A stretch of 64,000 nt of DNA from Polaribacter sp. BM10. Its GTDB lineage: Bacteria; Bacteroidota; Bacteroidia; Flavobacteriales; Flavobacteriaceae. Positions 53,893 to 62,420 of the stretch are shown one piece after another. The first letter of the stretch is position 1, and every line of letters begins with the position of its first letter. The stretch lies in contig NZ_CP019704.1 of assembly GCF_002005425.1 (NCBI RefSeq), forward strand, positions 1,168,501-1,232,500, written 5' to 3'. The position numbers were made by a program, and so were the translations under genes. The notes under the pieces are model-generated. The model was not told where the DNA came from, made no database searches, and was given only the letters and a program-made list of their open reading frames with translations.

Positions 53893-53922
53893 TTGCAGAT
53901 GTTAAAAAACATTATATATTTG
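53893..53922 (+). promoter_or_regulatory. Consensus promoter for tRNA-Gly
   Basis: TTG (53893-53895), 19-bp spacer and TATATTTG (53915-53922), 14 bp before the mature tRNA. It shares CTTGCAG around the -33 with the tRNA-Met promoter. The 160 bp before it are AT-rich with nothing else recognisable. Confidence 0.87.
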
Positions 53923-53936
53923 CAACTCTTTACCAC

Positions 53937-54009
53937 GCGAAAGTAGCTCAGTTGGTAGAGCGTCAGCCTTCCAAGCTGAATGTCGCCAGTTCGAACCTGG
54001 TCTTTCGCT
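53937..54009 (+). tRNA. tRNA-Gly (TCC)
   Basis: A 73-nt cloverleaf with perfect acceptor stem GCGAAAG/CTTTCGC, D stem GCTC/GAGC, anticodon stem TCAGC/GCTGA around CTTCCAA (anticodon TCC), and T arm CCAGTTCGAACCTGG. The discriminator is T and no CCA is encoded. It decodes GGA and GGG glycine codons. Confidence 0.96.
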
Positions 54010-54010
54010 C

Positions 54011-54044
54011 AAAAGCTTCATAAGAAATTATGAAGCTTTTTTTT
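54011..54044 (+). terminator. Terminator of tRNA-Gly
   Basis: AAAAGCTTCATA and TATGAAGCTTTT (12 bp) followed by more T residues, directly after the tRNA and before the converging rhomboid gene. Confidence 0.88.
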
Positions 54045-54066
54045 GCTAAAAACTAAACCTTGTAAT

Positions 54067-54723
54067 TTATTTTTTTGGCAGTTTGTCTCCAAAAACTAAT
54101 AAAAATATTATGGGTACTGCTAACAATATAATTGTAGCTAAGTTATATGTAAATAAATAGGAATTTAGAATGATTGTAAGAATAAATCCTCCTATTGCTC
54201 CTCCTAAATGCGCAGAATGACCAACATTACCAACTTGATTTTTCAAACCATAAATAGAATATAATATGTAACCAATTCCAAAAATATATCCTGGAATTGG
54301 AATTGGTATAAATAAAAGGTATAGATTCATACCTGGATCTAATAAAATAGCTGAAAAAATAGTTCCAGAAACTGCTCCAGATGCTCCAACAGCACTATAA
54401 TAAGGTTCTTTTTTATGCTCTTTAAGTGAATATAAACTTCCAGCTAACAAACTTCCAAAATAAATAATTAAGAAATTACTAGTACTTGTATGTTGCGTTA
54501 CAATACCTCCAAAAAGATACAAAGCATACATATTTAACCCTAAATGCAACCAATCTACATGTAAAAAGCCAGAAGTTATAATTCTAATTTTCTCTCCTGA
54601 TAAAATTCTACTAACCTGAAACTTATATTTATCGAGAAATGAATACTCCTTAAAACCCTTCATCGAAATTAATACATTGGCAATCATTAGTAATAATATT
54701 GCCTTATTTATATTTTCTATCAT
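54067..54723 (-). CDS. Rhomboid-family intramembrane serine protease
   Basis: A 218-residue multi-pass inner-membrane protease that cuts transmembrane helices of other proteins. The catalytic serine is in AVGASGAVSGTIFSAIL (GASG, about residue 114), and the catalytic histidine in NVGHSAHLGGAIGGFIL (about residue 174). GFLHVDWLHLGLNMYALYLF carries the conserved HxxxHLxxN-type region and the oxyanion asparagine, and at least six hydrophobic helices are present. The family's typical L1-loop Trp-Arg is less clear. It is divergent from the lipid acyltransferase gene. Substrates unknown. Confidence 0.93.
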   Translation of the reverse strand: MIENINKAILLLMIANVLISMKGFKEYSFLDKYKFQVSRILSGEKIRIITSGFLHVDWLHLGLNMYALYLFGGIVTQHTSTSNFLIIYFGSLLAGSLYSLKEHKKEPYYSAVGASGAVSGTIFSAILLDPGMNLYLLFIPIPIPGYIFGIGYILYSIYGLKNQVGNVGHSAHLGGAIGGFILTIILNSYLFTYNLATIILLAVPIIFLLVFGDKLPKK

Positions 54724-54806
54724 GTAACAAACTTAATAAAAACCCATTAGTATTTATCTTTTCATTTTAAATATATATACGATATTTGCAACACTAAAAT
54801 TTATAT

Positions 54807-55697
54807 ATGCAATTTATTGTCTTTGCCATTAGTTATCCATTAATTTGGTTACTTTCTAAGTTACCAATGAGAATCTTATATTTAAAATCAGATTTTTTCT
54901 ATTTTCTAATTTATTATGTAATTGGGTATCGAAAAAAAGTAGTTTTAGATAATTTACAATTAGCTTTTCCTAACAAGTCTTTAAAAGAACTTTTAATTAT
55001 CAGAAAAAAATTCTTTAAACATTTAATGGATTTGATGATGGAAAGCGTAAAAGCTTTTTCTATTTCTGAAAAAGAAATTTTGAAACGATATACTTATGAA
55101 AATCCAGAATTGGTAAATAAATTTGCTAAAGATGGTAAAAGCATCGCTTTAGTTGGGGCTCATCAAGCCAATTGGGAATGGTCTACAAGTTTACCTAAAG
55201 TTTTAAATATTGATGTTTTGGGTGCGTATACAAAACTTAATAATAAGTACTTCGAAAAAAAAGTTAGAGATTCAAGAGAAAAGTTTGGAGTTATTGGATA
55301 TAAAACTTCTGATATGGTTAGAGGTATGCAAAAAAGGTTTTCTGATAAAAAACAAGGTGCATATATTTTATTAAGCGATCAATCTCCACAACCACATAAA
55401 ACTTATTATTGGAGAGATTTTTTTAATATCAAAGTTCCGGTACATACGGGCGCAGAAATGCTTGCAAAAAAGTTTGATTTAGTCGTAATAAATTATGTCA
55501 CTAGAAAAGTTAAAAGAGGTTATTATAAAACTGAATTTCAACTGATAACTGAAAATCCTAAGGATTATGAAAATTATCAAATTACAGATTTATATACCGA
55601 ATTGACAGAAAAAAATATTTTAAATCAACCGGAATTCTACCTTTGGTCTCATAAAAGATTTAAACATAGAGATAAAGTTCCGGCTGAATTTTTATAG
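54807..55697 (+). CDS. Lipid A biosynthesis acyltransferase (LpxL/HtrB family)
   Basis: A 296-residue membrane-associated acyltransferase that adds a secondary acyl chain to lipid A precursor or a similar aminolipid. An N-terminal hydrophobic helix precedes RKKVVLDNLQLAFPNKSLKE (about 44-63), the family's N-terminal motif. The HX4D/E catalytic motif appears as LVGAHQANWEWS (about 114-125), and LLSDQSPQ (about 190-197) with VPVHTGAEMLAKKFD matches the acyl-acceptor region. One such enzyme is common in Bacteroidetes. Along with the LpxR-type deacylase near 28 kb it points to lipid A remodelling. Confidence 0.9.
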   Translation: MQFIVFAISYPLIWLLSKLPMRILYLKSDFFYFLIYYVIGYRKKVVLDNLQLAFPNKSLKELLIIRKKFFKHLMDLMMESVKAFSISEKEILKRYTYENPELVNKFAKDGKSIALVGAHQANWEWSTSLPKVLNIDVLGAYTKLNNKYFEKKVRDSREKFGVIGYKTSDMVRGMQKRFSDKKQGAYILLSDQSPQPHKTYYWRDFFNIKVPVHTGAEMLAKKFDLVVINYVTRKVKRGYYKTEFQLITENPKDYENYQITDLYTELTEKNILNQPEFYLWSHKRFKHRDKVPAEFL

Positions 55698-55698
55698 A

Positions 55699-57165
55699 CT
55701 ATAAGTTAAACCACTCTTTAACTAAGTTTTGTTCTATTGGTGTAACAGATTTATGAGAATAATCATTCTTTAGGCTATCATATTTATAATCTTTAGCCCA
55801 TTCTTCTATGTTTACAGACAGATCTTTTAAAGAATTACAAACAAATTCTAATTCTTTATTTGTTATTGTTGGATGCACAGAGAGACGAACCCAACCTGGT
55901 TTTTGAGTATTACAACCATGTAAAATTTCGTCTTTAATTCTATTAGAAGTTTCTTGGTCAACATTTAATAAATAATGACCATAAGTTCCTGCACAAGAAC
56001 ATCCACCTCTTGTTTGTATTCCAAAGCGATCATTTAAAAGCTTTACTACGAGATTAAAATGATAATTTTCAAAATAAAAAGAAAAAATACTTAATCTGTC
56101 CTTATGGTTTGGTGCTAAAATTTTTACTCCTTTTAAACTCTCTAAAGTTTTAAAAACAACTTTATTAATTTCGTCTTCTCTTGCTTTAATTTTATCGGTT
56201 CCCATTTCTTCTTTCAACTGAATTGAAAGTGCAATTCTAATTGTTTGCAAAAAAGCAGGTGTTCCGCCATCCTCTCTTGTTTCTACATCATCAAAATAAT
56301 CATGTTGTCCCCAAGGATTTGTATAACTTACCGTTCCGCCACCTGGATTATCAGGTATTGTGTTCTTATACAAACTTTTATTAAAAATTAATACGCCAGA
56401 ACTTCCAGGTCCTCCTAAAAACTTATGAGGAGAAAAGAAAACAGCATCTAAGTATTCATCTTCTGCTTCTGGATGCATGTTTATATCTACATAAGGTGCA
56501 CAACAAGCAAAATCTACAAAACATAAACCATTATAACTATGAATCAATTTTGCTACTTTATGATAATCGGTTTTTATACCAGTTACATTAGAACAAGAAG
56601 TTATAGAAGCTATTTTAATTTTTCTGTGTTCGTGTTTCTTTATGCTTTTTTCAAAACTTTTTAAACAAACTAAACCTTCATTATTACAAGGTACAACTTC
56701 TACATCTGCAATAGTTTCTAACCAAGAGGTTTGATTAGAATGATGTTCCATATGAGAAATAAAAACTACAGGTCTTATTTCTTCTGGTAATTCTGTATAA
56801 TTTTTTAAACTTTCAGATACTTTTAGTCCTAGAATTCTTTGAAACTTATTTACAACTCCTGTCATACCAGAACCCGAAGTTATTAAAACATCGTTTTCAT
56901 TTGCATTAACATGACGTTTAATAATTTTTCTAGCTTCGTGATAAGCTAAAGTCATTGCAGCACCAGAAGTCGAAGTTTCTGTGTGTGTATTTGCAACAAA
57001 TGGTCCAAACTTATGTAATAATTTTTCTTCTATAGGATGATATAATCTACCGCTAGCCGTCCAATCCGTGTAAATTAAATTTTGCAAACCATAAGGAGAC
57101 TCAAATTTTTGGTTTATACCAACTATATTTTTTCTAAACTTATTAAAATATGCTTCTAAATTCAT
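55699..57165 (-). CDS. Class V aminotransferase (cysteine desulfurase-like)
   Basis: A 488-residue PLP enzyme, longer than NifS/SufS (about 400) because of N- and C-terminal extensions. LIYTDWTASGRLYHPIEEKL (about 30-49) replaces the usual LDNAA-type start. PLP contacts are seen in SGSGMTGVVNKFQ, SHMEHHSNQTSWLE and the lysine motif FSPHKFLGGPGSSGVLIF (about 243-260). RGGCSCAGTYGHYLL near residue 392 has a cysteine pair where SufS has its active cysteine. I take it as cysteine desulfurase-like or selenocysteine lyase-like, with unproven activity. The outer-membrane protein gene lies 12 bp upstream of it. Confidence 0.85.
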   Translation of the reverse strand: MNLEAYFNKFRKNIVGINQKFESPYGLQNLIYTDWTASGRLYHPIEEKLLHKFGPFVANTHTETSTSGAAMTLAYHEARKIIKRHVNANENDVLITSGSGMTGVVNKFQRILGLKVSESLKNYTELPEEIRPVVFISHMEHHSNQTSWLETIADVEVVPCNNEGLVCLKSFEKSIKKHEHRKIKIASITSCSNVTGIKTDYHKVAKLIHSYNGLCFVDFACCAPYVDINMHPEAEDEYLDAVFFSPHKFLGGPGSSGVLIFNKSLYKNTIPDNPGGGTVSYTNPWGQHDYFDDVETREDGGTPAFLQTIRIALSIQLKEEMGTDKIKAREDEINKVVFKTLESLKGVKILAPNHKDRLSIFSFYFENYHFNLVVKLLNDRFGIQTRGGCSCAGTYGHYLLNVDQETSNRIKDEILHGCNTQKPGWVRLSVHPTITNKELEFVCNSLKDLSVNIEEWAKDYKYDSLKNDYSHKSVTPIEQNLVKEWFNL

Positions 57166-57176
57166 TGTAAACTGTT

Positions 57177-58025
57177 TTAAAAAATTCTGAATCTTCCTCC
57201 TATTAATATATTATTCTCGAAAAAATAAAAACTTTGAGAGGCAGAATCTGCAGAATTTAAAGATGTTTTAATATCTGGCATGTTTATATAACCAATTTTA
57301 TAATCTGATTGAATATAAAAATGTTTTAAAAATGTAATATTTAATCCGGCGCCAACAGAAATTCCCCAACCAGATAAATGAAAGTTATCATGTCTTTCTT
57401 TACCTAAAAGCGATGTATCTGTTCTAGGATACAAACCTCCTACTCCAATTCCTTCTGTTAAATTTATTTGAAGGTTTTTTAAATCTAATCCAAACCAATG
57501 GTCAATATTATCAAATCTTTTAACTTCAACATTTACATAATTTAGACCATCTGTGTGCTCAAATCTTAAAAAATCTTCTGTTAATTGTATATTCTGATTG
57601 TTATAGGTACCATCATATTTTGCATTTCCAATATTAATATTACCATTTATAGTAACATTTTGATCATTGTTAACCACATATTTCATGTGATCTACACCAA
57701 TAGAAATTGTATAGTTTTCTTTAAAAAAGTAACCAATTCTATAGTTATTCTGAGGAATTGTAATATTACCAGGGTTAAAATAATTATTTACAGAAAACTT
57801 AGTTGGTCTATCTTGTGCCTTAACATCAAATAATGTAAAATCATAATCTTTACCTTTAAAACGGATATCAGAATCTGTGTAACTAGACCAATTCCATCCC
57901 CAATAAACAAAAAACTTACCTTTATTTACTACCTTATTTTTCTTAGAAAACTTTTTATTTTGTTGTCCTAAAACAGTAAGCGAACTAAATAAAAGTATCG
58001 CTAAAACTAAAATGTTTTTTTTCAA
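57177..58025 (-). CDS. Putative outer-membrane beta-barrel protein
   Basis: A 282-residue exported protein not recognised by name. The signal peptide is KKNILVLAILLFSSLTVLGQ (about 2-21). The mature part alternates polar and hydrophobic residues as in beta strands, with aromatic girdle-like ends (FFVYWGWNWSSYTDSDI, YRIGYFFKENYTISIGVDHM, GWGISVGAGLNITFLKHFY) and a final strand ending RFRIF. The terminal phenylalanine fits recognition by the BAM complex. It is flanked by glmM (11 bp upstream) and the class V aminotransferase, so the three may share a transcript. Substrate or role unknown. Confidence 0.78.
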   Translation of the reverse strand: MKKNILVLAILLFSSLTVLGQQNKKFSKKNKVVNKGKFFVYWGWNWSSYTDSDIRFKGKDYDFTLFDVKAQDRPTKFSVNNYFNPGNITIPQNNYRIGYFFKENYTISIGVDHMKYVVNNDQNVTINGNINIGNAKYDGTYNNQNIQLTEDFLRFEHTDGLNYVNVEVKRFDNIDHWFGLDLKNLQINLTEGIGVGGLYPRTDTSLLGKERHDNFHLSGWGISVGAGLNITFLKHFYIQSDYKIGYINMPDIKTSLNSADSASQSFYFFENNILIGGRFRIF

Positions 58026-58036
58026 TCTAAATTATT

Positions 58037-59425
58037 TTAAATAATTGCTTTAATTTCTTTTATAAATCTCTCTGCTAAATTATCTGCTGCTGCTTGAGAT
58101 TTAGCTTCAGTATAAATTCTAATAATAGGCTCTGTATTAGATTTTCTTAAATGAATCCATTCATCAGCAAAATCTATTTTTACACCATCTATAGTATTTA
58201 CATCTTCATCTTTATAAGTTGTTGCCATTGTTTCTAAAATAGCATCAACATTAATTTCTGGCGTTAATTGAATTTTATTTTTACTCATAAAATAACTTGG
58301 ATAAGAATCTCTTAGTTCTTTACAAGACATTTTATTATTTGCTAAATGGCTTAAAAATAATGCAACACCAACTAAAGAATCTCTACCGTAATGAGATGCC
58401 GGATAAATAATTCCTCCATTACCTTCTCCACCAATTACAGTGTTAGTTTCTTTCATTTTTATTACAACATTTACTTCACCAACAGCAGATGCTGTATAAG
58501 TTCCGCCATGTTTTTGTGTAACATCTCTTAAAGCTCTAGAAGAAGATAAGTTAGAAACTGTATTGCCGCCACCTAGTTTTCCTAAAACATAATCGGCACA
58601 AGCTACTAAAGTATATTCTTCTCCGAACATAGAACCATCTTCAGAAATTAAAGCTAATCTATCTACATCTGGATCTACAACAATACCAAAATCTGCTTTT
58701 TCTTTAACAACCAGTTCCGAAATGTCTGTTAAATGCTCTTTTAAAGGTTCCGGATTATGCGGAAATTGTCCGTTTGGTGTACAATATAATTCTACGCATT
58801 CTACATTTAACTCTTTTAATAAAGCTGGTATAAAAATTCCTCCAGTAGAATTAACACCATCTACAACAACTTTAAAATTTGCTTTTTTAATAGCTTCTAC
58901 ATCTACCAATTCTAAATTTAAAACTTCTTGAATGTGCTTTTCTAAATAAGAAGCGTCTTTAGAATATACACCTAAATCATCAACATCTGCAAATTCAAAA
59001 TCTTCACTTTCTGCTAATGCTAAAATTTTTTCTCCTTCAGATCCATTTAAGAACTCACCTTTTTCATTTAATAATTTTAAGGCATTCCATTGTTTCGGAT
59101 TATGTGAAGCTGTTAAAATTATACCACCTTCTGCATTTTCTAAAGGTACAGCAACTTCTACTGTTGGTGTAGTAGACAAACCTAAATCTACAACGTTTAT
59201 ACCTAAACCAACTAAAGTATTTGCAACCAAACTAGAAATCATTTTTCCAGAAATACGAGCATCTCTACCAATTACAACAGTTATTTTATCTTTATTAGGA
59301 TTTCTGTTTTTAATAAAAGCACCGTAAGCTGATGCAAATTTTACTGCGTCTATTGGTGTTAAATTATCTGCAGTTTTACCGCCAATTGTTCCTCTAATAC
59401 CTGATATAGATTTTATAAGTGTCAT
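58037..59425 (-). CDS. glmM: Phosphoglucosamine mutase-type phosphohexomutase
   Basis: Interconverts glucosamine-6-phosphate and -1-phosphate toward UDP-GlcNAc, the precursor of peptidoglycan and lipid A. SGIRGTIGG at the N-terminus, GGIILTASHNPKQWNALKLL with the catalytic phosphoserine (about residue 103), the metal loop IVVDPDVDRLALISEDG (about 247-263), the sugar loop GGEGNGGIIYP and the phosphate loop RKSNTEPIIRIYTEAKS are all present in order. GGEGNGG in the sugar loop separates it from the GGEESFG enzyme at the window start, and the family with this motif in Bacteroidetes is usually called GlmM. 462 residues is standard. A -7-like TATCTTTG lies at 59454-59461. Confidence 0.9.
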   Translation of the reverse strand: MTLIKSISGIRGTIGGKTADNLTPIDAVKFASAYGAFIKNRNPNKDKITVVIGRDARISGKMISSLVANTLVGLGINVVDLGLSTTPTVEVAVPLENAEGGIILTASHNPKQWNALKLLNEKGEFLNGSEGEKILALAESEDFEFADVDDLGVYSKDASYLEKHIQEVLNLELVDVEAIKKANFKVVVDGVNSTGGIFIPALLKELNVECVELYCTPNGQFPHNPEPLKEHLTDISELVVKEKADFGIVVDPDVDRLALISEDGSMFGEEYTLVACADYVLGKLGGGNTVSNLSSSRALRDVTQKHGGTYTASAVGEVNVVIKMKETNTVIGGEGNGGIIYPASHYGRDSLVGVALFLSHLANNKMSCKELRDSYPSYFMSKNKIQLTPEINVDAILETMATTYKDEDVNTIDGVKIDFADEWIHLRKSNTEPIIRIYTEAKSQAAADNLAERFIKEIKAII

Positions 59426-59535
59426 TATATTTTTTGTCTTTATTTTAGATACACAAAGATAAATTTATTAAATGGTTATCTAAAATAAATTAACATGTAC
59501 TGACTTTATACTTTACAATTGGCTAGCAAATAGTT

Positions 59536-59622
59536 GCGTTAGGGATTGTAGCATTTGTTTGAGCTCTTTTGTGAAGTATGAACAAAAAGCGAGTGCGTAA
59601 AGCCCGACCTAAAAGGTAACGC
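59536..59622 (+). ncRNA. Structured intergenic repeat element, copy 1
   Basis: A block GCATTTGTTTGAGCTCTTTT (59551-59570), 13 variable bases and a block AAAAAGCGAGTGCG (59584-59597) recur exactly, with equal spacing, in inverted orientation at 62440-62486. Outer arms GCGTTA (59536-59541) and TAACGC (59617-59622) can pair, as can GCA/TGC and TTTT/AAAA inside, suggesting a hairpin. No protein is encoded. I recall similar degenerate elements in other Flavobacteriaceae intergenic regions; a match to a known RNA family is unverified. Strand is arbitrary. Confidence 0.6.
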
Positions 59623-59634
59623 CCAAATAATAGA

Positions 59635-59668
59635 AATAAAAAAGCCGATGCAAAACTGCATCGGCTTT
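59635..59668 (-). terminator. Terminator of rpsA
   Basis: AAAGCCGATGCA and TGCATCGGCTTT (12 bp, four-base loop), followed on the minus strand by a T-run, 37 bp after the rpsA stop. Confidence 0.9.
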
Positions 59669-59704
59669 TAGATATTATAAATATCGGCTTGTTAAAAAGT
59701 AAGA

Positions 59705-61522
59705 TTACTTTTTGTTACCAGCTTCCATTTTCTTTTTAAGAGCTGCTAAACCACCTATGTCTCCAAGTGTAGTTTTTTCTGCGTCTGCAGATTTTTTAAC
59801 TGCTGCTTTTACATTTCTCTTTTCTTCTTCTCTAAAGATAGAAGTATGAGAAACTACAACTCTTCTGTATTCTTTAGAAAATTCTAAAACTACAAATTCG
59901 ATTGTATCTCCTTTTCCTAATTTAGAACCATCTTCTTTTTCTAAGAATCTTGTTGGTGCAAAACCTTCTACTCCATCAGCAAAAGTTACAACTGCTCCTT
60001 TATCATTCTTTTCTTTGATTGTTCCTTCGTGTGTAGAACCGATTGCATACGTAGCTTCGTGAGCATCCCAAGGGTTATCTTGAGTTTGCTTATGACCTAA
60101 GTTTAACTTTCTGTTCTCTACATCTAATTCTAATACTTGTACTTCTAATTTGTCTCCAACAGTAACAAAGTCTGATGGATGCTTAATTTTCTTAGTCCAA
60201 GATAAGTCAGAAATATATACTAAACCATCAATTCCTTCTTCTAATTCTACGAAAACACCAAAGTTAGTGTAGTTTCTTACAGTACCTGTATGAGTAGAAC
60301 CTACTGGGAATTTAGTTGTAATATCTGTCCAAGGATCTGGGTGTAATTGCTTGATACCAAGAGACATTTTTCTGTCTTCTCTATCTAAAGTTAAAACTTG
60401 CGCTTCTACTTTATCACCAACTTTTACGAAGTCTTGTGCAGAACGTAAGTGAGTTGACCAAGACATTTCAGAAACGTGAATTAATCCTTCTACTCCTTGT
60501 TCTACTTCTACAAATGCACCATAATCTGCAATTACTACAACTTCTCCAGTTACTTTATCACCAACTTTTAAGTCAGTATCTAAAGCTTCCCAAGGATGCG
60601 CAGATAATTGTTTTAATCCTAATTGGATTCTAGATTTGTTATCATCAAAGTCTAAAATTACAACGTTTAATTTTTGATCTAATTCAACAACCTCATTAGG
60701 GTGGTTAATTCTAGACCAAGATAAATCTGTAATATGTACTAAACCATCAACACCACCTAAATCAACAAATACACCATAAGAAGTAATATTTTTAACAATA
60801 CCTTCTAATACTTGTCCTTTTTCTAACTGACCAATGATTTCTTTTTTCTGTAATTCAATATCAGCTTCAATAAGAGCTTTATGAGATACAACAACGTTTT
60901 TAAATTCGTGGTTGATTTTCACAACTTTGAATTCCATAGTTTTCTCTACGTATTGATCGTAATCTCTAATTGGCTTAACATCAATTTGAGATCCTGGTAA
61001 AAATGCTTCGATACCGAAAACATCTACAATCATACCACCTCTAGTTCTACACTTAACAAAACCGTTAACTACTTCACCAGTTTCATGAGCATTGTTTACA
61101 CGTTCCCATGCTTTAATTACTCTTGCTTTTTTGTGAGATAATACTAACTGACCAGAAGAATCTTCTCTTTTGTCAACTAATACTTCTACTTTATCTCCTT
61201 CTGATAAACCTTGGTTGTAACGGAATTCGTTTAAAGAGATAACTCCTTCAGATTTAGAGTTAATGTCTATAATTGCATCTCTATCTGTAATTCTAATTAC
61301 AGTTCCTTCAATTACATCACGCTCATTTACAAATCCAACAGTTCCTTCTAAAGCAGTTTCAAATGCTTTTAATTTATCTTCATCAACAGCTTCAATACCT
61401 TGTTCGTATTTGTGCCAGTTAAAATCAGCTAAAAATTGTTTTGGATCTACAGCAGGAGTTGCTGTTTCTTGTACTTCAGTTGCAGTTACCTGCTCTTCAG
61501 TGTTTTTTGTTTCTTCAGACAT
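59705..61522 (-). CDS. rpsA: 30S ribosomal protein S1
   Basis: A 605-residue RNA-binding ribosomal protein for mRNA recruitment, important in this phylum where Shine-Dalgarno signals are mostly absent. After an acidic N-terminal tail (about 1-25) six S1 domains are visible, at roughly 70-125, 145-215, 232-302, 320-390, 405-475 and 490-560, with motifs such as SYGVFVDLGGVDGLVHITDL, DYGAFVEVEQGVEGLIHVSE and NFGVFVELEEGIDGLVYISD. The C-terminal tail is basic (KKKMEAGNKK). E. coli S1 is 557 residues; the additional length is in the tails. It is monocistronic between a -7-like TAAATTTG (61646-61653) and a strong terminator. Confidence 0.96.
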   Translation of the reverse strand: MSEETKNTEEQVTATEVQETATPAVDPKQFLADFNWHKYEQGIEAVDEDKLKAFETALEGTVGFVNERDVIEGTVIRITDRDAIIDINSKSEGVISLNEFRYNQGLSEGDKVEVLVDKREDSSGQLVLSHKKARVIKAWERVNNAHETGEVVNGFVKCRTRGGMIVDVFGIEAFLPGSQIDVKPIRDYDQYVEKTMEFKVVKINHEFKNVVVSHKALIEADIELQKKEIIGQLEKGQVLEGIVKNITSYGVFVDLGGVDGLVHITDLSWSRINHPNEVVELDQKLNVVILDFDDNKSRIQLGLKQLSAHPWEALDTDLKVGDKVTGEVVVIADYGAFVEVEQGVEGLIHVSEMSWSTHLRSAQDFVKVGDKVEAQVLTLDREDRKMSLGIKQLHPDPWTDITTKFPVGSTHTGTVRNYTNFGVFVELEEGIDGLVYISDLSWTKKIKHPSDFVTVGDKLEVQVLELDVENRKLNLGHKQTQDNPWDAHEATYAIGSTHEGTIKEKNDKGAVVTFADGVEGFAPTRFLEKEDGSKLGKGDTIEFVVLEFSKEYRRVVVSHTSIFREEEKRNVKAAVKKSADAEKTTLGDIGGLAALKKKMEAGNKK

Positions 61523-61645
61523 GTGTCTAAAATAATTTTGTATCTTATTGTTTTACAGATTTCTAACGAAGTAAACGCAAAGAGTTGTTTTTATAAATTG
61601 TTTTTTTAATTCCTTTTCTAAATCTGTTCTCGTAAAAAGGAGTGC

Positions 61646-61653
61646 AAATTTAC
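61646..61653 (-). promoter_or_regulatory. -7 box (TAAATTTG) for rpsA
   Basis: On the minus strand TAAATTTG matches TAnnTTTG, giving a leader of about 120 nt before the rpsA ATG, long for this genome and possibly regulatory (S1 autoregulation is known in E. coli). The -33 is not a clear TTTG. Confidence 0.5.
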
Positions 61654-61722
61654 AAAAATGTTTTGATAATTAAGCCTTTAGAATTAATTTATTATTCTTT
61701 TTATTGTTGAATTACAAAAAAC

Positions 61723-61730
61723 TACCTTTG
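61723..61730 (+). promoter_or_regulatory. -7 box (TACCTTTG) for queE
   Basis: TACCTTTG lies 28 bp before the queE ATG, in the divergent gap shared with rpsA. Confidence 0.5.
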
Positions 61731-61758
61731 CATTCTTAAACCGTTATGGTAGATTTTA

Positions 61759-62394
61759 ATGAAGATGGATAAAAATACAAAAGATTTAGTAAACAAAGGT
61801 ATAATGCTTCCTCTAATGGAAGAATTTTATACAATACAAGGAGAAGGCGCTCACACTGGTACAGCTGCATATTTTATTAGAGTTGGTGGTTGTGATGTAG
61901 GTTGCCATTGGTGTGATGTTAAAGAAAGCTGGAATGCAGAATTACACCCACCAACATTAGCAGATATAATAGTAGACAATGTAAAAAAATACGCCAAAAC
62001 AGTTGTAATTACGGGTGGTGAACCTTTAATGTGGTCTATGGATTATATTACAAATTTGTTACAAAAAAATAATATTAAAACGCACATAGAAACTTCTGGC
62101 GCATACTCTTTTTCTGGAAAATGGGATTGGTTTTGCCTTTCTCCTAAAAAAACAAAATTACCTTTAAATGAGTGTTATTCTGAAGCAGATGAACTTAAAA
62201 TGATTATTCATAACAAATCAGATTTTGAATTTGCAGAACAGCAAGCGGCTAAAGTTTCAGATAAATGTCAGTTATTTTTACAACCAGAATGGAGTAAAAA
62301 AGAAAAGATGACTGAGTTAATAGTAGATTACGTAATGAAGAATCCGAAATGGAAAATTTCTCTTCAAACACACAAATACCTGAATATTCCATAA
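61759..62394 (+). CDS. queE: 7-carboxy-7-deazaguanine synthase
   Basis: Radical SAM enzyme that makes the 7-deazaguanine core in queuosine/preQ1 synthesis. EEFYTIQGEGAHTGTAAYFI (about 21-40) is the QueE start, and the cluster motif is GGCDVGCHWCDVKESWN (about 49-65), a CX3CX2C arrangement. TGGEPLMW near residue 95 binds SAM and HIETSGAYSF the substrate, followed by CLSPKKTKLP and a C-terminal LFLQPEWSKKEK. The 211-residue size fits. No other que genes are in the window. The 3' end of the gene, including its stop codon, is folded into the terminator hairpin. Confidence 0.95.
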   Translation: MKMDKNTKDLVNKGIMLPLMEEFYTIQGEGAHTGTAAYFIRVGGCDVGCHWCDVKESWNAELHPPTLADIIVDNVKKYAKTVVITGGEPLMWSMDYITNLLQKNNIKTHIETSGAYSFSGKWDWFCLSPKKTKLPLNECYSEADELKMIIHNKSDFEFAEQQAAKVSDKCQLFLQPEWSKKEKMTELIVDYVMKNPKWKISLQTHKYLNIP

Positions 62395-62420
62395 TATTCA
62401 GGTATTTTACATTTTTTTTA
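62375..62420 (+). terminator. queE terminator overlapping the coding end
   Basis: AATACCTGAATATT and AATATTCAGGTATT form a perfect 14-bp hairpin with a four-base loop, followed by TTTACATTTTTTTT. The 5' arm encodes the last residues of QueE, and the TAA stop spans the loop and the 3' arm. Confidence 0.85.

Noticed and set aside
59426..59704. RNase P RNA, tmRNA, 6S or SRP RNA in the larger intergenic gaps
   Set aside because: All gaps are under 300 bp and none shows the conserved cores of these RNAs; this gap is explained by a glmM promoter box, the repeat element and the rpsA terminator.
60436..60633. Leucine-rich small frame on the plus strand inside rpsA
   Set aside because: Low-complexity antisense translation of S1 repeats; rpsA motifs on the other strand explain the sequence.
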